64,000 nt of DNA from Leptasterias polaris (taxonomy: Eukaryota > Echinodermata > Asteroidea > Forcipulatida > Asteriidae): positions 4,748,001 through 4,812,000 of the forward strand of contig JAZGTN010000058.1 of assembly GCA_037783415.1 (NCBI GenBank), given 5' to 3'. Of the stretch, positions 1 to 11,700 are shown in pieces (the first letter of the stretch is position 1; every line of letters starts with the position of its first letter). Position numbers and translations under genes: made by a program. The notes under the pieces were generated by a model. The model worked only from the letters and a program-made list of their open reading frames with translations. It was not told the DNA's origin and ran no database searches.

Positions 1-239
1 CTGAAACAGTTGGTGACCCGTGTAACAGCAGTTTCATAAACAAAATTTCAAGTAAAAAAACCTGTTTACACAACCTTGCATGTGACCTATTATCCTAAAG
101 CATACAAATATGAAAGAGTTAGGTCCTATATCAAATTGAAGCTTAGTACATGAACTTAACTCTCAATGTAATATTTTTTTATATTCTTAATTGATTTGCC
201 CATTTACAGTGAGGTGAATATTTAATTAGCCAATCTTGA

Positions 240-1560
240 GATCACTGTATCTCGAAAAGCCTTGGGTAACCGTGACCCCATGTTGACCTTTACCTATGGG
301 TCAACCGGAAGTGGGACCATATCTAAAGAACTACACAACCGATTTTCAAACTTTGTTCAGTTATAGACTCCTTGGGCATTGGAAATTAGCCTTGGGTAAC
401 CGTGACCCCATGCTGACCTTTACTTCCGGGTCAACCGGAAGTGGGACCATATCTCAAGAACTACACAGCCGATTTTAAAACTTTTTTCAGTTCTAGACTC
501 CTTGGGCATGGGATATTAGCCTTGGGTAACCATGACCCCATGTTGACCTTTACTTCCAGGTCAACCGGAAGTGGGACCATATCTCAAGAATTACACAACT
601 GATTTTCAAACTGTTTTCAGTTATAGACTCCTTGGGCATTGCAGATTAGCCTTGGGTAACCGTGACCCCATGTTGACCTTTACCTACGGGTCAACCGGAA
701 GTGGGACCATATCTCAAGATTTACACAACCGATTTTCAAACTGTTTTCAGTTATAGACTTGTGGGCATTGAAGACTAGCCTTGGGTAACCGTGACCCCAT
801 GTTGACCTTTACCTATAGGTCAACCGGAAGTGGGACCGGAAGTGGGACCATATCTCAAGAATTACACAACTGATTTTCAAACTGTTTTCAGTTATAGACT
901 CCTTGGGCATTGCAGATTAGCCTTGGGTAACCGTGACCCCATGTTGACCTTTACCTACGGGTCAACCGGAAGTGGGACCATATTTCAAGAATTACACAGC
1001 CGATTTTCAAACTTTTTTCAGTTATAGACTCCTAGGGCATTGAAGGTTAGCCTTGGGTAACCGTGACCCCATGTTGACCTTTACCTAAGGGTCAACCGGA
1101 AGTGGGACCATATCTCAAGAATTACACAACCGATTTTCAAACTTTTTTCAGTTATAGACTCCTTGGGCATTGAAGATTAGCCTTGGGTAACCGTGACTCC
1201 ATGTTGACCTTTACCTACGGGTCAACCGGAAGTGGGACCATATCTCAAGATTTACACAACCGATTTTCAAACTGTTTTCAGTTATAGACTTGTGGGCATT
1301 GAAGACTAGCCTTGGGTAACCGTGACCCCATGTTGACCTTTACCTATAGGTCAACCGGAAGTGGGACCGGAAGTGGGACCATATCTCAAGAGTTACACAG
1401 CCGATTTTCAAACTTTTTTCAGTTATAGACTCCTTGGGCATTGCAGATTAGCCTTGGGTAACCATGACCCCATGATGACCTTTACTTCCAGGTCAACCGG
1501 AAGTGAGACCACATCTCAAGAACAAAACAACCGATATTCAATTTCTTTTCAGTTATAAAC
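240..1560 (+). repeat. 130-bp minisatellite array, about 10 units
   Basis: The phrase CTTGGGTAACCGTGACCCC followed by TGTTGACCTTTAC recurs about every 130 bases (near 262, 391, 521, 651, 780, 920, 1050, 1179, 1309, 1450). Each unit contains a GGTCAACCGGAAGTGGGACC block. Two units carry an extra short duplication of the GGAAGTGGGACC part. The same repeat recurs at 10.2-11.1, 13.4-14.3, 22.3-22.8, 33.2-33.9 and 51.5-51.8 kb. Confidence 0.9.
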
Positions 1561-3099
1561 CATTTGAGCAGTAAATGTTAGACAAGGGTAAAATTTTGTT
1601 TATGAATCAGAAAACCGGAACAGCTTCGTGTTTGTACACAAACACCTCAAGTCTAGTTATTATTCTTTGTTTCCACTCAAATCCCATAGCATTTGCACAC
1701 GTTTTTTTCTTTAAGCCTAATATCCTAGAGCGCAAATACGAAAGAGTTAAATCATATATCAAATTGAAGCTTAGAACATAAACTTAACTCTAAATGTAAA
1801 AAATGTTAAAATTCTTAATTAATTAGCCACTTTACAGCGAGGTGAATATTTAATTAGCCAGACTTTAGAGCACTCTATCTCAAAAAGTAGACGACCGATC
1901 GTCAAACTTTTTTCAGTTTTAGACTTCTTGGGTACTGTAGATGTGCTTTTCGGCCTAAAATGTGGAACGACGTCACAATGACGTCATTTATTGCGCATTT
2001 TCGCCCGTGTACAAAACACATGGAGATAGTGAAAACAAATCCGACTTCTAGAAACACAGTTTTTTCAATTAAGCTCAACTTTAACGTCCTGGATTCACAA
2101 ATGTTTCTTAAAACCAGAAAGGTTTTTTAGACGATCAGTTTAAAAGCATCAAAACTTATTAAAACATTGTCAGTAGAAAAAAAAATAATAATTATCAGGC
2201 AAATTGAACGCCATGGGTACTCTGACTTGAATTTGATATGTGTTTATTAACGACAGAGTAATTTTTTTTCCTTTTTTTTTAAGTAAAAAAAAACGCACCG
2301 TTAAACTCGTATAGCGCCCTCAATCTTTCTAGGGTTTCCTAGATTCGTTCAAGCCCTACACCCATTTATGACCCGTGTTGTAGACGTTTATGTAGAATAT
2401 ACATAGAGTCATCATTCCTGTCGCCGACTGACACAAGTCTACGTTCATTCACAAGAATCGAAAAGAATTTGTCTTGCTATCAGCGCAGCGTCGTCGTCGT
2501 GTAGTCAGATAGTTATTCAGATTTCACCGTGGACGTAAAGAATATGAGTGCCGTGTTCTTGTCCATGTTTTGGGGTGGCAAACTTGTATGCGCTTAGGTC
2601 CCGTTCGCCGGGAAAACGATATGTTTAACATTTCTTGTGCAAAGGCATTACTTCAGAAACCGCGATGTATCAGTTACAAAACTTGATGGCGCTTGCAATA
2701 AGGCAATAAAAAGCTGATTGAGGAAAGGAGTGGTAAAGAGAAATTCGTTTTTCATGGCTAAACGGTCAGTGTTGGATTTGGGGTTGTGGAAGAGACAAAA
2801 TTACAATACAATCGTATCCCATATGAATTTACTGTTTTAGCCTAAACAAATATAACATACTCGATTGGCATTTCAGGGTAGAAAAATTGTTACGATTACG
2901 AATTAAATACAACATCATTTTGTTTACATGCATTTACAGTTATTTTTTAGTAAACTCGTAATCATTTCTGAAACGGTCAGTTACATGTGTAACCGTTCAC
3001 ATTTATTATGGTCAAAATTTCGCGACACTTTTGAGGATGATTTTTCAACATTTATCCGAACCGTAATAATGTAGATGTTCAACCGGTTGATCGGATGGT

Positions 3100-4400
3100 T
3101 AACCGTGTGACCGTCACAGGCAGGCTTACAAAGCCTCAGCATTTAAATGTAAACGTAAACATTTAAACGTTTAACAGGATTATCATTTGGTTAACCGGGT
3201 AACCGTGCAATCGATTTGTTGTGGAACGCCCTCTAGCGTTCAATGTTTCTTTCAACTAATGGCGCACGCAAAGTAATGAAATAACAAAGAATTAAGCCTG
3301 TAAATTGGAAACGATATAGGTGTGTTTGGCAATTATTACGGTCAGCATTTCTCAGCACTTTTCAAGTGAATTTTTCAACGTTTATCCGAACCGTACAAAT
3401 GTGAACGTTTAACCGTAAGATCTGTCACTTAACCGTGTAACCGTCACAGGCTTACGTATAAGCCTGCGCATTCACGAATTGTTGTGGAACGCCCCCTAGC
3501 GTGCAATGTTTCTCACAAATATTACTACACGCACAGATGTAATGAAATAACAAAGACTATGAGTCTGTAAATTGGGAATGATAAGTGTGTGTTTTATGGG
3601 ATATTGTGCTGTGAAAATCGTGATCACAGTTATTATGGTAAGCATTACGCGGCACTTTTTAAGTGATTTTTTTCAACGTTTATCCGAACCGTACAAATAA
3701 ATGTAAACGTTTAACCATAAGATTTGTCACTTAATCGTGTAACCATCACAGGCTTACGTATAAGCCTGCGCATTCACGAATTGTTGTGGAACGCCCCCTA
3801 GCGTGCAATGTTTCTCACAAATATTACTACACGCACAGATGTAATGAAATAACAAAGACTATGAGTCTGTAAATTGGGAATGATAAGTGTGTGTTTTATG
3901 GGATATTGTGCTGTGAAAATCGTGATCACAGTTATTATGGTCAGCATTTCGCAGCACTTTTCAAGTGAATTTTTCAACGTTTATCCGAACCGTACAAATG
4001 TGAACGTTTAACCGTAAGATCTGTCACTTAACCGTGTAACCGTCACAGGCTTACGTATAAGCCTGCGCATTCACGAATTGTTGTGGAACGCCCCCTAGCG
4101 TGCAATGTTTCTCACAAATATTACTACACGCACAGATGTAATGAAATAACAAAGACTATGAGTCTGTAAATTGGGAATGATAAGTGTGTATTTTATGGGA
4201 TATTGTGCTGTGAAAATCGTGATCACAGTTATTATGGTCAGCATTACGCGGCACTTTTTAAGTGATTTTTTCAACGTTTATCCGAACCGTACAAATAAAT
4301 GTAAACGTTTAACCGTAAGATCTGTCACTTAACCGTGTAACCGTCACAGGCTTATGTATAAGCCTGAGCATTCACGGTTATTTTTGGTCAACATACCGTT
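3100..4400 (+). repeat. About 300-bp tandem repeat with palindromic core
   Basis: Units near 3449, 3748, 4047 and 4346 are spaced about 299 bases apart. Each carries the near-palindrome AGGCTTACGTATAAGCCT, then TTGTTGTGGAACGCCCCCTAGC, and later CAACGTTTATCCGAACCGTAC. A shorter, diverged first unit with AGGCTTACAAAGCCT lies near 3120. The array recurs at 7.7-8.5 (inverted), 9.1-10.1, 12.4-13.1, 21.2-22.0 and 32.0-32.6 kb. Confidence 0.85.
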
Positions 4401-4490
4401 TCTGAAACAGTTGGTGACCCGTGTAACAGCAGTTTCATGAACAAAATTTCAAGTAACAAAACCTGTTTACACAACCTTGCATGTGACCTA

Positions 4491-5721
4491 CCGTAATTTC
4501 TTGCGTATAAGACGCGTCTTATCTGACGTTTTTGACCACAAAATCATCACTGCGCCTTGTATTCCGGTGCGCCTTGTATGATGTCGCTTGAGATCAAAAT
4601 GACCGCGGCCGACGTGCAAATAATCTAGGCCCTATTTAATGTAGCTGCGGTCAGGTTAATAATGCGGTCGCCAACCATCAACTCACCACGCATTGTTGAC
4701 GTAGTACATTATCAGTGCTCAACTCTCCAGACAATGTCGCCAGATTTTCATTCCGACAATGACGCGATGTATTGAGCCGCCTTTGTGGCCACGTGTCGCT
4801 ATACATAACGACCCTGAATTCATTCCAACAATGCAGCAACGTGTTCATCACTTCTTTTGTGGCCGCGATTTCGTACCGAAAATACTGCATTCAGATTAAT
4901 CAGAACGATTGCGGAAGCATTCACCCAACCTCTATTGTGTGAACGGTGATTCACGCATTCACCCAACCTGTATTGTGTGAAAGGTGCGACCATGTCCATG
5001 GTTTACTTTAATCAACTTTATAAAAATAAACTGTAATCGTTACTTTTTAATTGATTGTATTTTATAAACGAAAAAACAATTATAAATCACGGGAAGTGAC
5101 CGTTTTTCGAAACTAATTCTATGGTAGACCTTCAGCTTAGTTAATTGTTTCGTTTATTTTAGCTCAAAAGTTAGACATAAAATAACTGTGGAGAAAACAA
5201 ACCAGAAAAACAACGTCTTTGAATAAATGTTTGTGGTATAAAATAAAGAAAAGGAACTTATCATTAATTATAAATGTCACGTCCCCATCGGAATGGCAGG
5301 AGATTTTTCCCGTATGGTAGCGCCCTCTGTTGAACAAACAGATCCCTTCAGCCCTGTGGTAGCGCCCTCTGTTGGTCACCTGTAAACTCCCTTCAACCCC
5401 TTGTGACACACGGGAGAAGAATCTCCTGAAAACGTCGCTGAACGGTAGGTTGTTTCAGTTTAAAATTAACTTTTCTACATGTCTCTACATGTTTCAAGCA
5501 CATGTGATTTCTATTTATTCACATGTTGATTAGCGTGGTACTTTTAGGGTAACAAAATGACCCCTTTTTGGCGATGTATCGATACGGTCTGCTGTTTGCA
5601 GTCAAAGGTGCATGTAAGATCGTGCGGCGGTGCGCCTTGTCTGTTGACGCTTGAATTTTTTTGGGTAATTTCACGGCCCTGCGCCTTGTACGCCCCGCGT
5701 CTTATACGCAAGAAATTACGG
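4491..5721. mobile_element. Non-autonomous Tc1/mariner-like element (TA target site)
   Basis: The ends are perfect 26-bp inverted repeats starting CCGTAATTTCTTGCGTATAA (4491-4516) with the complement at 5696-5721. They are flanked by TA at 4489-4490 and 5722-5723. The uninterrupted site GTGACCTAATATCC is present in other macrosatellite copies (near 13228 and 22106), so the insertion and the 2-bp TA duplication read directly. The 1231-bp interior has no credible transposase. It contains two AGCGCCCTCTGTTG blocks (about 5320 and 5361). A TA target is typical of Tc1/mariner; the superfamily assignment rests on that alone. Confidence 0.8.
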
Positions 5722-6270
5722 TAATATCCTAAAGCATACAAATATGAAAGAGTTAGATCCTATATCAAATTGAAGCTTAGTACATGAGCTTAAAGTGCGT
5801 GGAAAACGATAACTTTGAGGGACGGAAACACATATACTTTATAAAACAAGCCCTACTGATTCCAAATAAAATATTACTTTACCATTATCTGTATATTTGC
5901 ACTGGAAAAAAAACGACAAACCAAGCACTCGCATGATTCCCTCCGCCCCCATAACGTAAAAGCAGGACATTATGATAATGATATGCAAGTGACCCCAAAA
6001 CGTCATAAAGGAGATCGAGTCACGTGACGCGGAAGTACTGTAGGAGCTTCAACGTACGTGCGGCGCGTGTGCATGCTGTGTTTTCGCCGTATAGTGATGC
6101 GAGCTTCACAATTTTATCCTCTGGTTGTACTTGGTACTTGGTACTTGGTAGAATAATCCCTCTAGCGGCTCAAGCTGAGCCAAACTGGGATGTTGTTGGA
6201 TTAGGCGACGAGTGTGAAGTGCGTTTAATCTAAGATTTGTGTATCAAAGTTCAGTGCCGATACTATCAAA

Positions 6271-6405
6271 ATGCCCAAATCGTGTGTTGTAGGCGGGTGC
6301 ACATGTACTATACTGAAAAATCCCGAAGTATTGTGGTTGTTGTTTCCCAATTGGTGTGTCTGCGTTCCACTGCTCACTGGGAAGATGTTTACAAATCCTT
6401 TATAA
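6271..6405 (+). pseudogene. Possible THAP-domain first exon, degraded
   Basis: The frame from ATG at 6271 gives 45 residues beginning MPKSCVVGGC and continuing through KNPEVLWLLFP to a stop at 6403-6405. The start M-P-x-x-C-x-x-x-G-C, then a F/L-P segment about 20 residues later, is the usual beginning of the C2CH THAP zinc finger. The remaining zinc ligands and the AVPTIF-like end are not visible. Only the start resembles THAP, so chance is a real alternative. Confidence 0.3.
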
Positions 6406-6917
6406 TGTACAGTTTAGTTTGTTACTGGTAAATACAGTAAAGATGCCTCCGACAGTGATTTAATCAAAAGATAAAAAAAACATGCTTCCGAAACAAAGGT
6501 TCATGAATTCAACCTGTGCCTTAGGGTATTGAAACAGTTGAAATGGCATCTCACACCCTTTTTCCTAATATTTTCTCAATTTGTCAATGTCGGAGGGACC
6601 CTTTTACTGCAGTATACATGTGAGTGTGTTACGTTGAATTGACCAATGTACTAGCCAGTATCAGTGTTACCAGTATCAGTGTTACCAGGATAAGTGGGAT
6701 TGACGAAATGGGCTCAAACAAGGAATAATGGGCTTATCAAGAGAGTCGCTTTTATTGTGGGGGTGGGAAAAGTCTCCTGATACATGTTCATGTATGTACC
6801 GGTACTCATAAAATAGATTATCTGAATATAATAACCAGGTTCTGTGCTTCTATTTTGGTTCAAAAATCTTACACAAAAAAAAATAATTTTTTTTAAACAT
6901 TGAAAATTAACTATTAC

Positions 6918-7154
6918 CGTGGAAGGTCACCTTCAACAGCTCTAGCCCCATACTGTTGTCTGTACGCATAGTACGCCGTCTCTAGTGTTCCGGGGTTGAG
7001 ACACGTAGCCTCATACCAGGGATGGTCTGTAAAGCAACTAAACCCCTCAGTGTCGACTCCAGTATGAATGATTTTCTGCTGTATGGCTTCAATCTCTTTA
7101 CAGCAAATGCAGTTATGAATGAACTCCATCACCACACATTTACCACAGGAACAC
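6918..7154 (-). pseudogene. Orphan exon with P2RX7_C-like cysteine-rich domain
   Basis: Read on the minus strand, an acceptor after TTAATTGAAG opens a 237-bp exon. It encodes CSCGKCVVM, then CICCKEI, then a CFTDHPWYEATCLNP stretch, then ETAYYAYRQQYG, and ends at a CG|GTAATA donor. The order CxCGxC, CxCCxEI, TDHP..E..CLNP, Y.YRQ.YG is that of the P2X7 receptor C-terminal (ballast) domain, which is also widespread in invertebrate proteins unrelated to ion channels, often in transposon-rich DNA. No neighbouring exon of the same gene is recognisable, so I treat it as a stranded fragment. Splice phases are 1 base leading and 2 bases trailing. Confidence 0.65.
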
Positions 7155-7277
7155 CTTCAATTAAAAAAGCAAGACAATTAAGTCAGACATTTTTAAGAGA
7201 ACTGTGGCAATAAATTTAACTCAACAGTTATGTACAAAACTCAATTGCATTTGGTTGACATCGTGGCAAATAAATGC

Positions 7278-8796
7278 ATGCTCCAAGGTTGATCTACAAT
7301 GGCCAAGGAGTCTATAACTAAAAACAGTTTGAAAAACGGTTGTGTAGTTCTTGAGATATGGTCCCACTTCCGGTTGACCCGGAAGCAAAGGTCAACATGG
7401 GTTCACGGTTACCCAAGGCTTTTCGAGATACAGTGATCTCAAGATTGGCTAATTAAATATTCACCTCACTGTAAATGGGCAAATTAATTCAGAATAATAA
7501 AAAAAATTACATTGAGAGTTAAGCTCATGTACTAAGCTGCAATTTGATATAGGATCTAACTCTTTCATATTTGTACGCTTTAGGATATTAGGTCACATGC
7601 AAGGTTGTGTAAACAGTTTTTTTTACTTGAAATTTTGTTCATGAAACTGCTGTTACACGGGTCACCAACTGTTTCAGAAACGGTATGTTGACCAAAAATA
7701 ACCGTGAATGCTCAGGCTTATACATAAGCCTGTGACGGTTACAGGGTTAAGTTACAGATCTTACGGTTAAACGTTTACATTTATTTGTACGGTTCGGATA
7801 AACGTTGAAAAAATCACTTAAAAAGTGCCGCGTAATGCTGACCATAATAACTGTGATCACGATTTTCACAGCACAATATCCCATAAAACACACACACATA
7901 TCATTCCCAATTTACAGACTCATAGTCTTTGTTATTTCATTACATCTGTGCTTGTAGCAATATTTGTGAGAAACATTGCACGCTAGGGGGCGTTCCACAA
8001 CAATTCGTGAATGCGCAGGCTTTTACGTAAGCCTGTGACGGTTACACGGTTAAGTGACAGATCTTATGGTTAAACGTTTACATTTATTTGTACGGTTCGG
8101 ATAAACGTTGAAAAAATCACTTAAAAAGTGCCGCGTAATGCTGACCATAATAACTGGATCACGATTTTCACAGCACAATATCCCATAAAACACACACTTA
8201 TCATTCCCAATTTACAGACTCATAGTCTTTGTTATTTCATTACATCTGTGCGTGTAGTAATATTTGTGGGAAACATTGCACGCTAGGGGGCGTTCCACAA
8301 CAATTCGTGAATGCGCAGGCTTATACGTAAGCCTGTGACGGTTACACGGTTAAGTGACAGATCTTACGGTTAAACGTTCACATTTGTACGGTTCGGATAA
8401 ACGTTGAAAAATTCACTTGAAAAGTGCTGCGAAATGCTGACCATAATAATTGCCAAACACACCTATATCGTTTCCAATTTACAGGCTAATTCTTTGTTAT
8501 TTCATTACTTTGCGTGCGGCATTAGTTGAAAGAAACATTGAACGCTAGAGGGCGTTTCACAACAAATCGATTGCACGGTTACCCGGTTAACCAAATGATA
8601 ATCCTGTTAAACGTTTAAATGTTTACGTTTACATTTAAATGCTGAGGCTTTGTAAGCCTGCCTGTGACGGTCACACGGTTAACCATCCGATCAACCGGTT
8701 GAACATCTACATTATTACGGTTCGGATAAATGTTGAACGGTTACACATGTAACTGACCGTTTCAGAAATGATTACGAGTTTACTAAAAAATAACTG
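7278..8796 (-). repeat. Macrosatellite segment in inverted orientation
   Basis: This block contains, in reverse order and strand, a single 130-bp unit (about 7310-7430), the AACAGTTGGTGACCC segment (about 7655), several ~300-bp units, and the start of the unit ending at TTTACAGTTATTTTTTAG. It faces the forward copy that starts at 8797 across a spacer of about 190 bases, so together they form a large imperfect palindrome. The inverted copy lacks about 45 bases present in forward copies near 8730. Confidence 0.8.
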
Positions 8797-11700
8797 TAAA
8801 TCGTTTTTCATGGCTAAACGGTCAGTGTTGGATTTGGGGTTGTGGAAGAGACAAAATTACAATACAATCGTATCCCATATGAATTTACTGTTTTAGCCTA
8901 AACAAATTTAACATACTCGATTGGCATTTCAGGGTAGAAAAATTGTTACGATTACGAATTAAATACATCATTTTGTTTACATGCATTTACAGTAATTTTT
9001 GAGTAAACTCGTAATCATTTCTGAAACGATCAGTTACATGTGTAACCGTTCACATTTATTATGGTCAAAATTTCGCGACACTTTTGAGGATGATTTTTCA
9101 ACATTTATCCGAACCGTAATAATGTAGATGTTCAACCGGTTGATCGGATGGTTAACCGTGTGACCGTCACAGGCAGGCTTACAAAGCCTCAGCATTTAAA
9201 TGTAAACGTAAACATTTAAATGTTTAACAGGATTATCGTTTGGTTAACCGGGTCGTGCAATCGATTTGTTGTGGAACGCCCTCTAGCGTTCAATGTTTCT
9301 TTCAACTAATGCCGCACGCAAAGTAATGAAATAACAAAGAATTAAGCCTGTAAAATGGAAACGATATAGGTGTGTTTGGCAATTATTATGGTCAGCATTT
9401 CGCAGCACTTTTCAAGTGATTTTTTCAACGTTTACCCGAACCGTACAAATGTGAACGTTTAACCGTAAGATCTGTCACTTAACCGTGTAACCGTCACAGG
9501 CTTACGTATAAGCCTGCGCATTCACGAATTGTTGTGGAACGCCCCCTAGCGTGCAATGTTTCTCACAAATATTGCTACACGCACAGATGTAATGAAATAA
9601 CAAAAACTATGAGTCTAAATTGGGAATGATAAGTGTGTGTTTTATGGGTTATTGTGCTGTGAAAATCGTGATCACAGTTATTATGGTCAGCATTACTCGG
9701 CACTTTTTAAGTGATTTTTTCAACGTTTATCCGAACCGTACAAATAAATGTAAACGTTTAACCATAAGATCTGTCACTTAACCGTGTAACCGTCACAGGC
9801 TTACGTATAAGCCTGCGCGTTCACGAATTGTTGTGGAACGCCCCCAGCGTGCAATGTTTCTCACAAATATTGCTACACGCACAGATGTAATGAAATAACA
9901 AAGACTATGAGTCTGTAAATTGGGAATGATATGTGTGTGTTTTATGGGATATTGTGCTGTGAAAATCGTGATCACAGTTATTATGGTCAGCATTACGCGG
10001 CACTTTTTAAGTGATTTTTTCAACGTTTATCCGAACCGTACAAATAAATGTAAACGTTTAACCGTAAGATATGTCACTTAACCGTGTAACCGTCACAGGC
10101 TTATGTATAAGCCTGAGCATTCACGGTTAGTTTTGGTCAACAAACCGTTTCTGAAACAGTTGGTGACCCGTGTAACAGCAGTTTCATGAACAAAATTTTA
10201 AGTAAAAAAACCTGTTTACACAACTTTGCAATCTTGAGATCACTGTATCTCGAAAAGCCTTGGGTAACCGTGACCCATGTTGACCTTTACTTCCGGGTCA
10301 ACCGGAAGTGGGACCATATCTCAAGAACTACACAATCGTTTTTCAAACTGTTTGTAGTTATAGACTCCTTGGGCATTGTAGATCAACCTTGGATAACCGT
10401 GACCTCATGTAAACCTTTACTTCCGGGTCAACCGGAAAAGGGACCATATCTCAAGAACTACACAACCGTTTTTCAAACTGTTTTTAGTTATAGACTCCTT
10501 GGACATTGGAGATAAGCCTTGGGTAACCGTGACCCCATGTTGACCTTTACTTCCGGGTCAACCGGAAGTGGGACCATATTTCAAGAACTACACAGCCGAT
10601 TTTAAAACATTTTTCAGTTCTAGACTCCTTGGCCATGGGATATTAGCCTTGGTAACCGTGACCCCATGTTGACCTTTACTTCCGGGTCAACCGGAAGTGG
10701 GACCATATCTCAAGAATTACACAACCGATTTTCAAACTTTTTTCAGTTATAAACTCCTTGGGCATTGTAGATCAAACTTGATAACCGTGACCGCATGTTG
10801 ACCTTTACTTCCAGGTCAACCGGAAGTAAGACCATATCTCAAGAACTACACAACCGATTTTCAAACTGTTTTCAGTTATAGACTCGTTGGGCATTTAAGA
10901 CTAGCCTTGGGTAACCGTGACCTCATGTTGACCTTTACCTATGGGTCAACCGGAAGTGGGACCATATCTCAAGAGTTACACAGCCGATTTTCAAACTTTT
11001 TTCAGTTATAGACTCCTTGGGCATTGCAGATTAGCCTTGGGTAACCATGACCCCATGTTGACCTTTACTTCCAGGTCAACCGGAAGTGAGACCACATCTC
11101 AAGAACTACACAACCGATATTCAATTTCTTTTCAGTTATAAACCATTTGAGCAGTAAATGTTAGACAAGGGTTAAATTTTGTTTATGAATCAGAAAACCG
11201 GAACAGCTTCGTGTTTGTACACAAACACCTCAAGGCTAGTTATTATTCTTTGTTTCCACTCAAATCCCATAGCATTTGCACACGTTTTTTTCTTTAAGCC
11301 TAATATCCTAGAGCGCAAATACGAAAGAGTTAAATCATATATCAAATTGAAGCTTAGAACATAAACTTAACTCTAAATGTAAAAAATTTTAAAATTCTTA
11401 ATTAATTAGCCACTTTACAGCGAGGTGAATATTTAATTAGCCAGACTTTAGAGCACTCTATCTCAAAAAGTAGACGACCGATCGTCAAACTTTTTTCAGT
11501 TTTAGACTTCTTGGGTACTGTAGATGTGCTTTTCGGCCTAAAATGTGGAACGACGTCACAATGACGTCATTTATTGGGCGTTTTCGCCCATGTACAAAAC
11601 AAATGGAGATAGTGAAAACAAATCCGACTTCTAGAAACACAGTTTTTTCAATTAAGCCCAAATTAAACGTCCTAGATAACACAAATGTTTCTTAAAACAA

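Larger units (their letters stand above)
1..4490 (+). repeat. Macrosatellite segment 1 (units of about 3.3 kb)
   Basis: This block has the same order of sub-blocks as 8797-14864: a segment starting TTTTTCATGGCTAAACGG (about 2750), a ~300-bp array, a GAAACAGTTGGTGACCC segment, a ~130-bp array, and a segment with paired TGACGTCA-like motifs (about 1965-1990). The start motif recurs at about 8799 and 12086, which gives a period near 3.29 kb. The short open frames here are minisatellite translations (130 is not a multiple of 3, so frames cycle) and I do not treat them as genes. The segment starts inside a unit at the left edge. Confidence 0.8.
5791..7277. other. Foreign insertion in the macrosatellite with gene relics
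   Basis: The macrosatellite stops after CATGAGCTTAA near 5790 and resumes, inverted, near 7278. The unique DNA between holds a THAP-like start (6271) and a P2RX7_C-like exon on the other strand (6918-7154), plus small direct repeats (TTGGTACTTGG three times near 6130; a 17-bp duplication near 6660). I see no clear terminal inverted repeats or target duplication, so its mode of arrival is unknown. Confidence 0.5.

Noticed and set aside
296..1558. Series of short plus-strand frames (GNRDPMLTFTSGSTG...) and their copies at 10-14, 22 and 33 kb
   Set aside because: They are translations of the 130-bp minisatellite. The period is not a multiple of three and the frames close at every unit.
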